Assembly: GCA_030698375.1 (NCBI GenBank)
Contig: JAUYLL010000076.1
Coordinates: forward strand, 1 to 32,034
DNA length: 32,034 nucleotides
Direction: 5' to 3'
From: Nocardioides sp.
GTDB lineage: Bacteria > Actinomycetota > Actinomycetes > Propionibacteriales > Nocardioidaceae
The position numbers and the translations under genes were made by a program. Positions 26,045-32,034 of the stretch are shown piece by piece. A model generated the notes under the pieces. It was not told the DNA's origin. It searched no databases and was given only the letters and a program-made list of their open reading frames with translations. Each line of letters begins with the position of its first letter. The first letter of the stretch is position 1.

Positions 26045-26050
26045 TACCGT
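26045..26050 (+). promoter_or_regulatory. Possible -10 box of the phytochrome-phosphatase gene
   Basis: TACCGT (26045-26050), 49 nt before ATG 26100, in the 74-nt gap after purB. It would leave a leader of about 43 nt that includes a small GAGCA/TGCTC hairpin and the ribosome site AGGGG. Only the box shape supports it. Confidence 0.3.
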
Positions 26051-26099
26051 GCCAGCGGGCGCCGAGCAAGGTGCTCCCGTAGGCACGATGAGGGGCAGC

Positions 26100-28370
26100 A
26101 TGTCCACCGCGAACCGGCCTTCTCGTGAGCGGGAGGCCCACACCCCGGCGTACGACGTCGCGGACCTCACGAACTGTGACCGCGAGCCGATCCACGTCCC
26201 CGGGGCGGTGCAGCCGCACGGATTGCTGCTTGGGCTGGACGACGCCGGCACGGTCGTGGTCGCCTCCGCCAACTGCCCCGCGATGGTGGGGGCGTCCGTC
26301 GAGGACGTCGTCGGGTCCGCGCTCGCCGACGTGGTCGGGACGCCGGCGGCGCGCTCGATCCTCGCGCTCAACGGGTCCGGTGACCTCCGCGAGCCGATCC
26401 GACTGGTGCTGACGCCGGCCGGCGGGGTGCTCGCCGAGGGGGAGGCGGACGTCGTCCTGCACCGTGCCGGGGAGCGGGTCGTGGTGGAGATCGAGCCACG
26501 GGTGGACCTGGCCTCGCTGCCGCCGGTCTCCTACCGCTCGGCCCGTGGGGCCGTGCTCCGGCTGACCGAGGCACCCGACGCCGAGGAGCTCACCCGACAG
26601 CTGGCCCGGGAGGTCCGTGACGTCACCGGATTCGACCGGGTGATGGTCTACCGCTTCGACGCCGACTGGAACGGCGAGGTGGTCGCCGAGGACAAGCGCG
26701 AGGACCTCAACGCCTTCCTCGGGCTGCACTACCCGGCCTCCGACATCCCCGCCCAGGCCCGCCGGCTCTACACCGTCAACTGGACCCGGCTGATCGCCGA
26801 CGTCGGGTACGACCCCGTCCCGCTCCACCCGTTCGCCGACCCGGCCACGGGCGCACCGCTGGACCAGTCGCACTCCGTGCTGCGCAGCGTCTCCCCGCTG
26901 CACATCGAGTATCTCTCCAACATGGGGGTCACCGCCTCCATGTCGGTCTCCCTCATCGTCGACGGCCGGCTCTGGGGCCTGGTCGCCTGCCACCACTACG
27001 CGGGACCCCACCGCCCGTCGCTGGACGCGCGCTCGGCCGCGGAGTTTCTCGGCCAGAGCGCCTCGGCGCTGCTCGCCGACCGGCTTCGCAACGACGTCGA
27101 CCAGGCCACGAGCCGGGCCGCGGCGGTCGTTGCCGGCATCATCGCCGGCGCCGCCGACCACCCCGGTGAACCGCACGAGGCGCTGCTCCAGCACCCCGAC
27201 CTGCTCGACCTCTTCGACGCATCCGGCGCGGCCGTGCTCGTGGACGGCCGGCTGCACACCGTCGGCGAGGTTCCGGACGAGGTGACGCTGCGGCGCATCG
27301 GCCAGGAGCTGCACACCGCCGGGGAGATCGCCAGCAGCACTGACGCGCTGGGTCGTCGCGCCCCCCGTCTCGCCCAGGCCTCACCGGTCGCCTGCGGCGC
27401 CCTGCGGGTGGGGGGCGACCCGGACCGGTGGCTGCTCGTTCTGCGTCCCGAGATCCTGCGCGTCGTCGACTGGGGAGGCGACCCCACCAACAAGGCGCTC
27501 GCGCTCGCCGAGGGGCCCGACGTACGGCTGAGCCCGCGCAGGTCCTTCGACAAGTGGCGCCAGGAGGTCCGCGGGACCAGCATCCCGTGGGAGCCCTGGC
27601 AGCTCGACGCGGCCCGCCGGCTGGATGCCGGGCTGTCCGCGACCGCCGTACGCCAGGTGCAGAACCAGGTGCGCATCGCCGAGTCGCTGCAGCGCTCCGT
27701 CGTGCCCGAGACGGCCCCGCACTTCCCGGGCCTCGAGCTCAGCGGCCTCTACCGGCCGGCCCAGGGCGGCCAGCTGGGTGGGGACTGGTGGGACGCGCTT
27801 GCGCTCGCCGACGGGCGGGTCGCCGTCGTCGTCGGGGACGTCTCCGGGCACGGGGTGCGTTCCGCGACGGCGATGTCCCAGGTCCGGATGGCCCTGCGCG
27901 CCTACCTCATCGAGGGCGCGCCGATCGCTGCGTGCCTCGACAAGCTCGATGCCGTCGTCACGCAGCTCCTCGACGGCCACACCGCCACCGTCCTCGTCGC
28001 CGCCATCGACCTGGTCGACCGGACGGTCGAGATCGCCAGCGCCGGGCACCTGCCGCCGCTGCTGCTCACCACCACCGGGGGCCGGGTGCTCGAGGTCGCC
28101 TCGCGTCCGCTGCTCGGCGTCGGCGTGCCCGGCGGGGAGTCCACGGTCGTCGAGCTGGGTGAGGGCGACGTCGTCCTGCTCTACACCGACGGCATGGTCG
28201 AGGAGCGCCACATCGCGATCGACCGCTCCATCGCGGGCGCGCTCGCCCGGGCCGAGGAGCTGCCGGTGCACGGTGGTGCGCTCGAGCACTGGCTCGAGGG
28301 CCTGCTCGCCGGTGTCGGCAGCGAGCTTCCCGACGATCGCACGGCGGTCGCGTTCCGCCTGGTGGGTTGA
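26100..28370 (+). CDS. Bacteriophytochrome with SpoIIE/RsbU-type phosphatase output
   Basis: A 756-residue photoreceptor. The PAS domain has LTNCDREPIHVPGAVQPHG with C26, the position of the biliverdin-binding Cys in bacteriophytochromes. The GAF domain has FDRVMVYRFDADWNGEV, YPASDIPAQARRLY (PASDIP 212-217), SPLHIEYLSNMGV (H268) and GLVACHHY (H298/299), so all chromophore-pocket residues seem present. The PHY domain has the tongue WGGD...LSPRRSFDKW (about 470-488). A coiled linker with RIAESLQRSVVP leads to the PP2C/SpoIIE domain: LGGDWWDAL (D562), VVVGDVSGHG (D580), LYTDGMVEER (D697) and LPDDRTAV (D745/D746), keeping the metal Asps. Output is therefore red/far-red-controlled dephosphorylation, probably of an anti-sigma-factor antagonist, rather than a kinase. 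No heme oxygenase or STAS/anti-sigma partner lies nearby. ATG 26100 has AGGGG 4 nt upstream; ATG 26088 is an in-frame alternative. Confidence 0.93.
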   Translation: MSTANRPSREREAHTPAYDVADLTNCDREPIHVPGAVQPHGLLLGLDDAGTVVVASANCPAMVGASVEDVVGSALADVVGTPAARSILALNGSGDLREPIRLVLTPAGGVLAEGEADVVLHRAGERVVVEIEPRVDLASLPPVSYRSARGAVLRLTEAPDAEELTRQLAREVRDVTGFDRVMVYRFDADWNGEVVAEDKREDLNAFLGLHYPASDIPAQARRLYTVNWTRLIADVGYDPVPLHPFADPATGAPLDQSHSVLRSVSPLHIEYLSNMGVTASMSVSLIVDGRLWGLVACHHYAGPHRPSLDARSAAEFLGQSASALLADRLRNDVDQATSRAAAVVAGIIAGAADHPGEPHEALLQHPDLLDLFDASGAAVLVDGRLHTVGEVPDEVTLRRIGQELHTAGEIASSTDALGRRAPRLAQASPVACGALRVGGDPDRWLLVLRPEILRVVDWGGDPTNKALALAEGPDVRLSPRRSFDKWRQEVRGTSIPWEPWQLDAARRLDAGLSATAVRQVQNQVRIAESLQRSVVPETAPHFPGLELSGLYRPAQGGQLGGDWWDALALADGRVAVVVGDVSGHGVRSATAMSQVRMALRAYLIEGAPIAACLDKLDAVVTQLLDGHTATVLVAAIDLVDRTVEIASAGHLPPLLLTTTGGRVLEVASRPLLGVGVPGGESTVVELGEGDVVLLYTDGMVEERHIAIDRSIAGALARAEELPVHGGALEHWLEGLLAGVGSELPDDRTAVAFRLVG

Positions 28371-28377
28371 TCCGCCC

Positions 28378-28962
28378 GTGACCGGCCCCGTCACCGTCTC
28401 GATCACCCGCCACGTCGACCCGGACCGCGCTGACGAGATGCTCGCCTGGATCCGCGCAGGCTCCGCGCTGGCCACGAAGTTCGAGGGGTTCCTGGGGAGC
28501 GGCTGGGTGCGCCCGGGCGCCGGCTCCGACACCTGGCACATGCTCTATCGCTTCGCCGACGACGCGTCGTTGGCGCGGTGGGAGGCCTCCTCGCAGCGCC
28601 GGTGGTGGCTGGGCGCGGCCCAGGGCATCGTCGGGGAGTCGCAGGTGCAGCGGCTGACCGGGATCGAGGGCTGGTTCGACACCCCGAGCGCGGTCGACGT
28701 CGACGACCTGCGTCCCGCGCCGCCGGCGCCGCCCCGGTGGAAGCAGGCGTGCGTCATCTTCCTCATCTTCTTCCCGCTCAGCCTGGCCGCCAACGGGCTC
28801 GGTGCGCTGCTGGTGCCGGACCTGGTGCTGCCGTTCCGCGTGCTCCTCACGGTGCTCGTGATGACCCCCTTGATGACCTACCTGCTGCTGCCCTGGATCA
28901 CCCGGCGGATGGAGTGGTGGCTGTACGGGCGGCCGGCACCCTGGTCGCGGAGCCGGCGCTGA
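28378..28962 (+). CDS. ABM-domain membrane protein (COG3224-like)
   Basis: A 194-residue protein. The first 90 residues look like an antibiotic biosynthesis monooxygenase (ABM, dimeric alpha+beta barrel) domain: VTVSITRHVDPDRADEMLAWIRAG, then SGWVRPGAGSDTWHMLYRFADDASLARWEAS. A Pro-rich linker follows, then two hydrophobic helices, KQACVIFLIFFPLSLAANGL and LPFRVLLTVLVMTPLMTYLLLPWI, and a short Arg-rich end. This ABM-plus-two-helix layout is what I remember as COG3224. Some ABM proteins are cofactor-free oxygenases, others only bind small molecules. GTG 28378 follows the phytochrome stop by 7 nt, so the two genes are probably co-transcribed and may share a role. No cofactor motif is visible. 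Confidence 0.8.
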   Translation: MTGPVTVSITRHVDPDRADEMLAWIRAGSALATKFEGFLGSGWVRPGAGSDTWHMLYRFADDASLARWEASSQRRWWLGAAQGIVGESQVQRLTGIEGWFDTPSAVDVDDLRPAPPAPPRWKQACVIFLIFFPLSLAANGLGALLVPDLVLPFRVLLTVLVMTPLMTYLLLPWITRRMEWWLYGRPAPWSRSRR

Positions 28963-28963
28963 C

Positions 28964-28969
28964 TAGGCT
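28964..28969 (+). promoter_or_regulatory. -10 box of purC, leaderless candidate
   Basis: TAGGCT (28964-28969) ends 6 nt before GTG 28976, directly after the stop of the ABM gene. A leaderless purC transcript is suggested, separating purC expression from the phytochrome genes before it. Confidence 0.45.
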
Positions 28970-28975
28970 GGCGGG

Positions 28976-29869
28976 GTGACCCCCGCCCTCCCCACCGCCG
29001 CACCCATCGACGGCGCCGAGCACGTCCACACCGGCAAGGTCCGTGACCTCTACCGGCTCACCGAGGGGCCCTGGACCGACCACCTGCTCATGGTGGCCAG
29101 CGACCGCATCTCGGCCTTCGACTTCATCCTCGACACCCCGATCCCCGACAAGGGCGCGATCCTGACGCGGATGTCGCTGTGGTGGTTCGAGCAGCTCTCG
29201 GACCTGGTGCCCCACCACGTCGTCTCGACCGACGTGCCCGAGGCCGTGCGCGGCCGGGCGGTCGTGTGCCGTCCGCTCGAGATGTTCCCGGTCGAGTGCG
29301 TCGCCCGTGGCTACCTGACCGGCTCCGGGCTGGTGGACTACCGCGCGACCGGGGAGGTGTGCGGTGTCCCGCTGCCCGACGGCCTCGAGGACGGCTCGCG
29401 GCTCCCGGAGCCGATCTTCACGCCCGCCACCAAGGCGGCGTTCGGCGACCACGACGAGAACGTCTCCTACGCCGCGGTCGTCGACACCATCGGCGCCGAG
29501 GACGCCGCCGCGCTGCGGCACCTCACCCTCGCCGTCTACGAGCGGGCCGAGACGATCGCCCGCGAGCGCGGGATCATCCTCGCCGACACCAAGCTGGAGT
29601 TCGGGAGAGCGGCCGACGGCGGCATCGTGCTGGGCGACGAGGTGCTCACGCCCGACTCCTCGCGTTTCTGGCCGGCCGACGACTGGCAGCCCGGCCGCAT
29701 CCAGCCGTCGTACGACAAGCAGATCGTCCGCAACTGGCTGCTCTCCGCCGAGAGCGGCTGGGACCGGGCCTCGGACGCGCCGCCCCCGCCGCTGCCCGAC
29801 GAGGTCGTCGAGCGGACCCGCGCCCGGTACCTGGAGGCCTACGAGCTCCTGACTGGCGAGACCTTCTGA
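28976..29869 (+). CDS. purC: Phosphoribosylaminoimidazole-succinocarboxamide synthase (SAICAR synthetase)
   Basis: Condenses CAIR with aspartate using ATP to give SAICAR, which PurB then cleaves. 297 residues, the longer actinobacterial/eukaryote-like type. Seen: HTGKVRDLYRL (20-27), MVASDRISAFDFIL, FPVECVARGYLTGSG, PIFTPATKA, GIILADTKLEFG (the signature with D and K) and LTPDSSRFWP, then QPSYDKQIVRNWL. GTG 28976 is selected since the protein start is short and a TAGGCT box lies immediately upstream. Its TGA overlaps the ATG of the next gene by one base. It is separated from purB by the photoreceptor pair. Confidence 0.97.
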   Translation: MTPALPTAAPIDGAEHVHTGKVRDLYRLTEGPWTDHLLMVASDRISAFDFILDTPIPDKGAILTRMSLWWFEQLSDLVPHHVVSTDVPEAVRGRAVVCRPLEMFPVECVARGYLTGSGLVDYRATGEVCGVPLPDGLEDGSRLPEPIFTPATKAAFGDHDENVSYAAVVDTIGAEDAAALRHLTLAVYERAETIARERGIILADTKLEFGRAADGGIVLGDEVLTPDSSRFWPADDWQPGRIQPSYDKQIVRNWLLSAESGWDRASDAPPPPLPDEVVERTRARYLEAYELLTGETF

Positions 29870-30303
29870 TGGCCACCACCGGCGGCCGATTCGTGGTCGC
29901 GGCTCCCGTCGCCGAGGTGCACGCCTTCTTCGCCGACCCGCACCGTCGTCCGCAGTGGCAGTCGAGCCTGCGCCGGATCGAGGACGTCAGCCCGGCCGAC
30001 CCCGGGGTGGGGCAGTCCTGGGTCGATGTGACCGCCGCCGGGGTGCGTCCCCGGATGGAGACCACCGAGCACGACGCCCCGACCCGCTGGGCCGAGCGCG
30101 GGACCTGGCGCGGCTTCGAGGCCTGGCTGGGCATGGACCTCGCGCCGACCGACGGGGGCACCGAGGTCCGCTGGGAGATGCGGCTCGGCGCCACCGGCCC
30201 GGGCCGACCGCTGGCTGCCGTGCTGCGCCGCGCCGCGCCGTACGCAATCGCGTCGGACCTGCGCCGCGCCGCTCGGATCCTCGAGCACCCGCCCCGGTTG
30301 TAG
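29869..30303 (+). CDS. SRPBCC-fold (polyketide cyclase/START-like) small protein
   Basis: A 144-residue protein of the SRPBCC helix-grip fold: begins FVVAAPVAEVHAFFADPHRRPQWQSSLRRIEDV (beta strand, then the helix pair closing the ligand pocket), then GQSWVDVTAAG, GFEAWLGMDLAPTDGGTEVRWEM and a long C-terminal helix LAAVLRRAAPYAIASDLRRAARILE. Such proteins bind hydrophobic ligands; many actinobacterial ones have unknown function. ATG 29869 shares its A with the purC stop (TGATG), so it is co-translated with purC. No catalytic residues can be named. Confidence 0.82.
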   Translation: MATTGGRFVVAAPVAEVHAFFADPHRRPQWQSSLRRIEDVSPADPGVGQSWVDVTAAGVRPRMETTEHDAPTRWAERGTWRGFEAWLGMDLAPTDGGTEVRWEMRLGATGPGRPLAAVLRRAAPYAIASDLRRAARILEHPPRL

Positions 30304-30340
30304 GTTCGGTCGCAGTCCTGACCGCAAGCCCGACGGAGGA
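30301..30340 (+). promoter_or_regulatory. Putative promoter box and ribosome site of the acyl-CoA ligase gene
   Basis: TAGGTT (30301-30306) overlaps the stop codon of the SRPBCC gene and fits a -10 box, giving a leader of about 30 nt with GGAGGA (30335-30340) 3 nt before GTG 30344. The -35 is not evident. Confidence 0.35.
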
Positions 30341-30343
30341 ACC

Positions 30344-31900
30344 GTGGCCAACCTCGCCGCTCTGCTCGAGAACAGTGCCCAGAAGCACGCCGACCGCGAC
30401 GCGATCGTCCTCGGCGACACCCGGCTGAACTACGCAACGGTGGACACGCTGGCCAACCAGGTCGCCGGTTACCTCACCGCCCAGGGCATCCAGCCCGGCG
30501 ACAAGGTCGCGCTGTCGTGCCCGAACCTGCCGTACTTCTCGATCGTCTACTTCGGCATCCTCAAGGCCGGCGCGGTCGTCGTCCCGCTCAACGTGCTGCT
30601 CAAGGGCCGCGAGATCGCCTACCACCTCGGCGACTCCGACGCGAAGGCCTACTTCTGCTTCGAGGGCACCGAGGACCTGCCCATGGGGCAGGCCGGCCAC
30701 GACGGGTTCTCCCAGACCCCCGGGTGCGAGACGTTCGTGATGATCACCGCCGACCCCGCCGGCGCCTCGCCGATCGAGGGCGTGCAGACCCTCTTCGCGG
30801 CGATCGGTGGCCAGGACGCGGCGTACCCGACCGTCGACGTCGACGACGACGACACCGCGGTCATCCTTTACACCTCCGGCACCACCGGTCAGCCCAAGGG
30901 CGCCGAGCTGCGCCACCGCAACATGCGCGACAACGCGCTGCTGGGCGAGAAGCTCTTCGGGGCAGACCCCGAGAACCCCGACACCTACCTGTGCGTCCTG
31001 CCGCTGTTCCACTCCTTCGGGCAGACGGTCATCCAGAACGGCGGCTTCGCGTACGGCGGCACGGTCGTGATGCTGCCCCGCTTCGAGCCGCAGGCCGCCC
31101 TCGGCCTCATGCTCAAGGAGAAGGTCACCTTCTTCGCCGGCGTCCCGACGATGTACTGGGGCCTGCTGGGGGCGCTCGAGGAGGGCGTCGACGTCGCCAG
31201 CATCAAGGACAACCTCCGCGTCGCTGCCGCCGGCGGCTCGGCGCTGCCCGGCGAGGTGCACAAGGAGTTCGAGAAGCGCTTCGGCGTGACGATCCTCGAG
31301 GGATACGGGCTCTCGGAGACCAGCCCCGTCGCGTCCTTCTCCCCGTGGGGCAAGGAGGTCCGGGTCGGCACCATTGGCACCGCCGTGCCCGGCGTCGACA
31401 TGAAGTTGGTCGAGCCCGACTGGAGCGCCACCGACACCTCGGACCCGGACTCGATCGGCGAGATCGCCATCAAGGGCCACAACGTGATGAAGGGCTACTA
31501 CGGGCGGCCCGACGCCACCGAGGAGGTACTCAAGGACGGCTGGTTCCGCACCGGCGACCTCGCGAAGGTCGACTCCGACGGCTACTTCACGATCGTGGAC
31601 CGCGCGAAGGACATGATCATCCGCGGTGGTTACAACGTCTACCCGCGTGAGCTCGAGGAGGTGCTGATGACCCACCCGGCGGTCTCGCTGGTCGCGGTCA
31701 TCGGCGTGCCGCACGAGTCGCACGGCGAGGAGATCAAGGCGGTCGTCGTGCCCAAGCCCGGCGCCGAAGTCACCCCCGACGAGCTGGTGGCCTGGGGCAA
31801 GGAGCAGTTCGCCTCCTACAAGTACCCGCGCACGGTCGAGATCGTCGACTCGCTGCCGATGACGAGCACCGGCAAGATCCTCAAGCGCGAGCTGGACTGA
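30344..31900 (+). CDS. Acyl-CoA synthetase / long-chain fatty-acid-CoA ligase-like (ANL superfamily)
   Basis: A 518-residue adenylating enzyme activating a carboxylic acid with ATP and CoA. Seen: P-loop YTSGTTGQPKG (Y176 onward), LPLFHSFGQTV, PTMYWGLLGAL, AAGGSALPGEV, ILEGYGLSETSP (A5 motif), GWFRTGDLAKVDSDGYFTIVDR, MIIRGGYNVYPRELEE and the C-terminal PMTSTGKILKREL with catalytic K511. The best general match is fatty-acid-CoA ligase (FadD type), including medium/long-chain enzymes; substrate length cannot be decided by eye. GTG 30344 has GGAGGA 3 nt upstream. It ends 3 nt before the convergent membrane gene. There is no functional tie to the purine genes in front. Confidence 0.92.
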   Translation: MANLAALLENSAQKHADRDAIVLGDTRLNYATVDTLANQVAGYLTAQGIQPGDKVALSCPNLPYFSIVYFGILKAGAVVVPLNVLLKGREIAYHLGDSDAKAYFCFEGTEDLPMGQAGHDGFSQTPGCETFVMITADPAGASPIEGVQTLFAAIGGQDAAYPTVDVDDDDTAVILYTSGTTGQPKGAELRHRNMRDNALLGEKLFGADPENPDTYLCVLPLFHSFGQTVIQNGGFAYGGTVVMLPRFEPQAALGLMLKEKVTFFAGVPTMYWGLLGALEEGVDVASIKDNLRVAAAGGSALPGEVHKEFEKRFGVTILEGYGLSETSPVASFSPWGKEVRVGTIGTAVPGVDMKLVEPDWSATDTSDPDSIGEIAIKGHNVMKGYYGRPDATEEVLKDGWFRTGDLAKVDSDGYFTIVDRAKDMIIRGGYNVYPRELEEVLMTHPAVSLVAVIGVPHESHGEEIKAVVVPKPGAEVTPDELVAWGKEQFASYKYPRTVEIVDSLPMTSTGKILKRELD

Positions 31901-31903
31901 GGC

Positions 31904-32034
31904 TCACGGCGCCAACGGCGAGCCGGGCAGGTTGCGCAGCACGGTGAAGACGCCGATGACCACCAGCAGGCCGATCGCCGCACGCGAGGACTGAGGCGGA
32001 CCGGGCAGTTGGGCGCCACGGGGCAGTAGCCCCG
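31904..32034 (-). CDS. C-terminal end of a membrane protein gene (5' part beyond window)
   Basis: The minus strand from the window end is open to TGA at 31906-31904 and encodes about 42 residues. The end is hydrophobic: SSRAAIGLLVVIGVFTVLRNLPGSPLAP. A single helix followed by L-R-N-L-P-G-x-P-L-x-P is seen at the end of DUF2752-type and similar small actinobacterial membrane proteins, but too little is visible to name the family. It is tail to tail with the acyl-CoA ligase gene, 3 nt apart. Confidence 0.6.
   Translation of the reverse strand, partial: GLLPRGAQLPGPPQSSRAAIGLLVVIGVFTVLRNLPGSPLAP

Overview
The window is chromosomal DNA of a high-GC actinobacterium, most likely from Nocardioides or a close relative. 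The evidence is very high G+C with strong third-position G/C bias, frequent GTG starts, start/stop overlaps of the ATGA/GTGA type, a HspR/HAIR box in front of clpB, several genes with a TANNNT box only 6-8 nt before the start codon, and a DUF222-type HNH endonuclease tail at the left edge. From memory, the core order clpB - pyrE - trmH-like - fba - DUF3151 - purA resembles the Mycobacterium tuberculosis Rv0384c-Rv0357c stretch. The backbone is therefore ordinary core genome, and the unusual items are insertions between core genes. I saw no rRNA, tRNA, CRISPR array, insertion sequence or phage gene.

Layout. (1) 2-262: end of an HNH endonuclease gene, overlapping tail to tail with a leftward three-gene operon (2707-181): a multi-pass membrane protein, a membrane protein carrying a histidine-kinase-like dimerisation segment with Asn in place of His, and a soluble receiver/histidine-kinase hybrid. 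(2) 2796-6091: a rightward cassette with a well-formed promoter and an inverted-repeat operator over its -10 box, encoding a FAD-dependent monooxygenase-like enzyme, an unrecognised multi-pass membrane protein and a TetR regulator. (3) 6110-10221: HAIR box, clpB, and a membrane protein that looks like two duplicated genes fused in frame. (4) 10231-13823: dapC-like aminotransferase, divergent from a tightly overlapping pyrE - DUF368 - SpoU methyltransferase operon that ends in a strong terminator. (5) 13838-17447: secreted M14 carboxypeptidase (leftward), a 12-bp tandem repeat, class II aldolase fba, then hairpins including a perfect 28-bp palindrome. (6) 17447-21910: GH13 alpha-glucosidase (leftward), DUF3151 protein, a TrmB/LuxR-type regulator, and a diacylglycerol-kinase-family lipid kinase (leftward). 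(7) 21952-30303: purine cluster purA - purD - purB - [phytochrome/PP2C phosphatase - ABM-domain membrane protein] - purC - SRPBCC protein. (8) 30344-end: an acyl-CoA ligase and the 3' end of a leftward membrane-protein gene.

How the genes work together. purD, purC, purB and purA supply four steps of purine synthesis (PurB acts in both the IMP and AMP branches), and pyrE adds a pyrimidine step. A bacteriophytochrome with a SpoIIE/RsbU-type phosphatase output sits between purB and purC, so a red/far-red light sensor is physically embedded in a housekeeping purine cluster. The strongest candidates for undescribed biology are that photoreceptor-phosphatase with its ABM-domain membrane neighbour, the TetR-controlled monooxygenase/membrane-protein cassette, and the Asn-for-His membrane protein translationally coupled to a receiver-kinase. 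All functional statements rest on reading motifs by eye; no database search was run.
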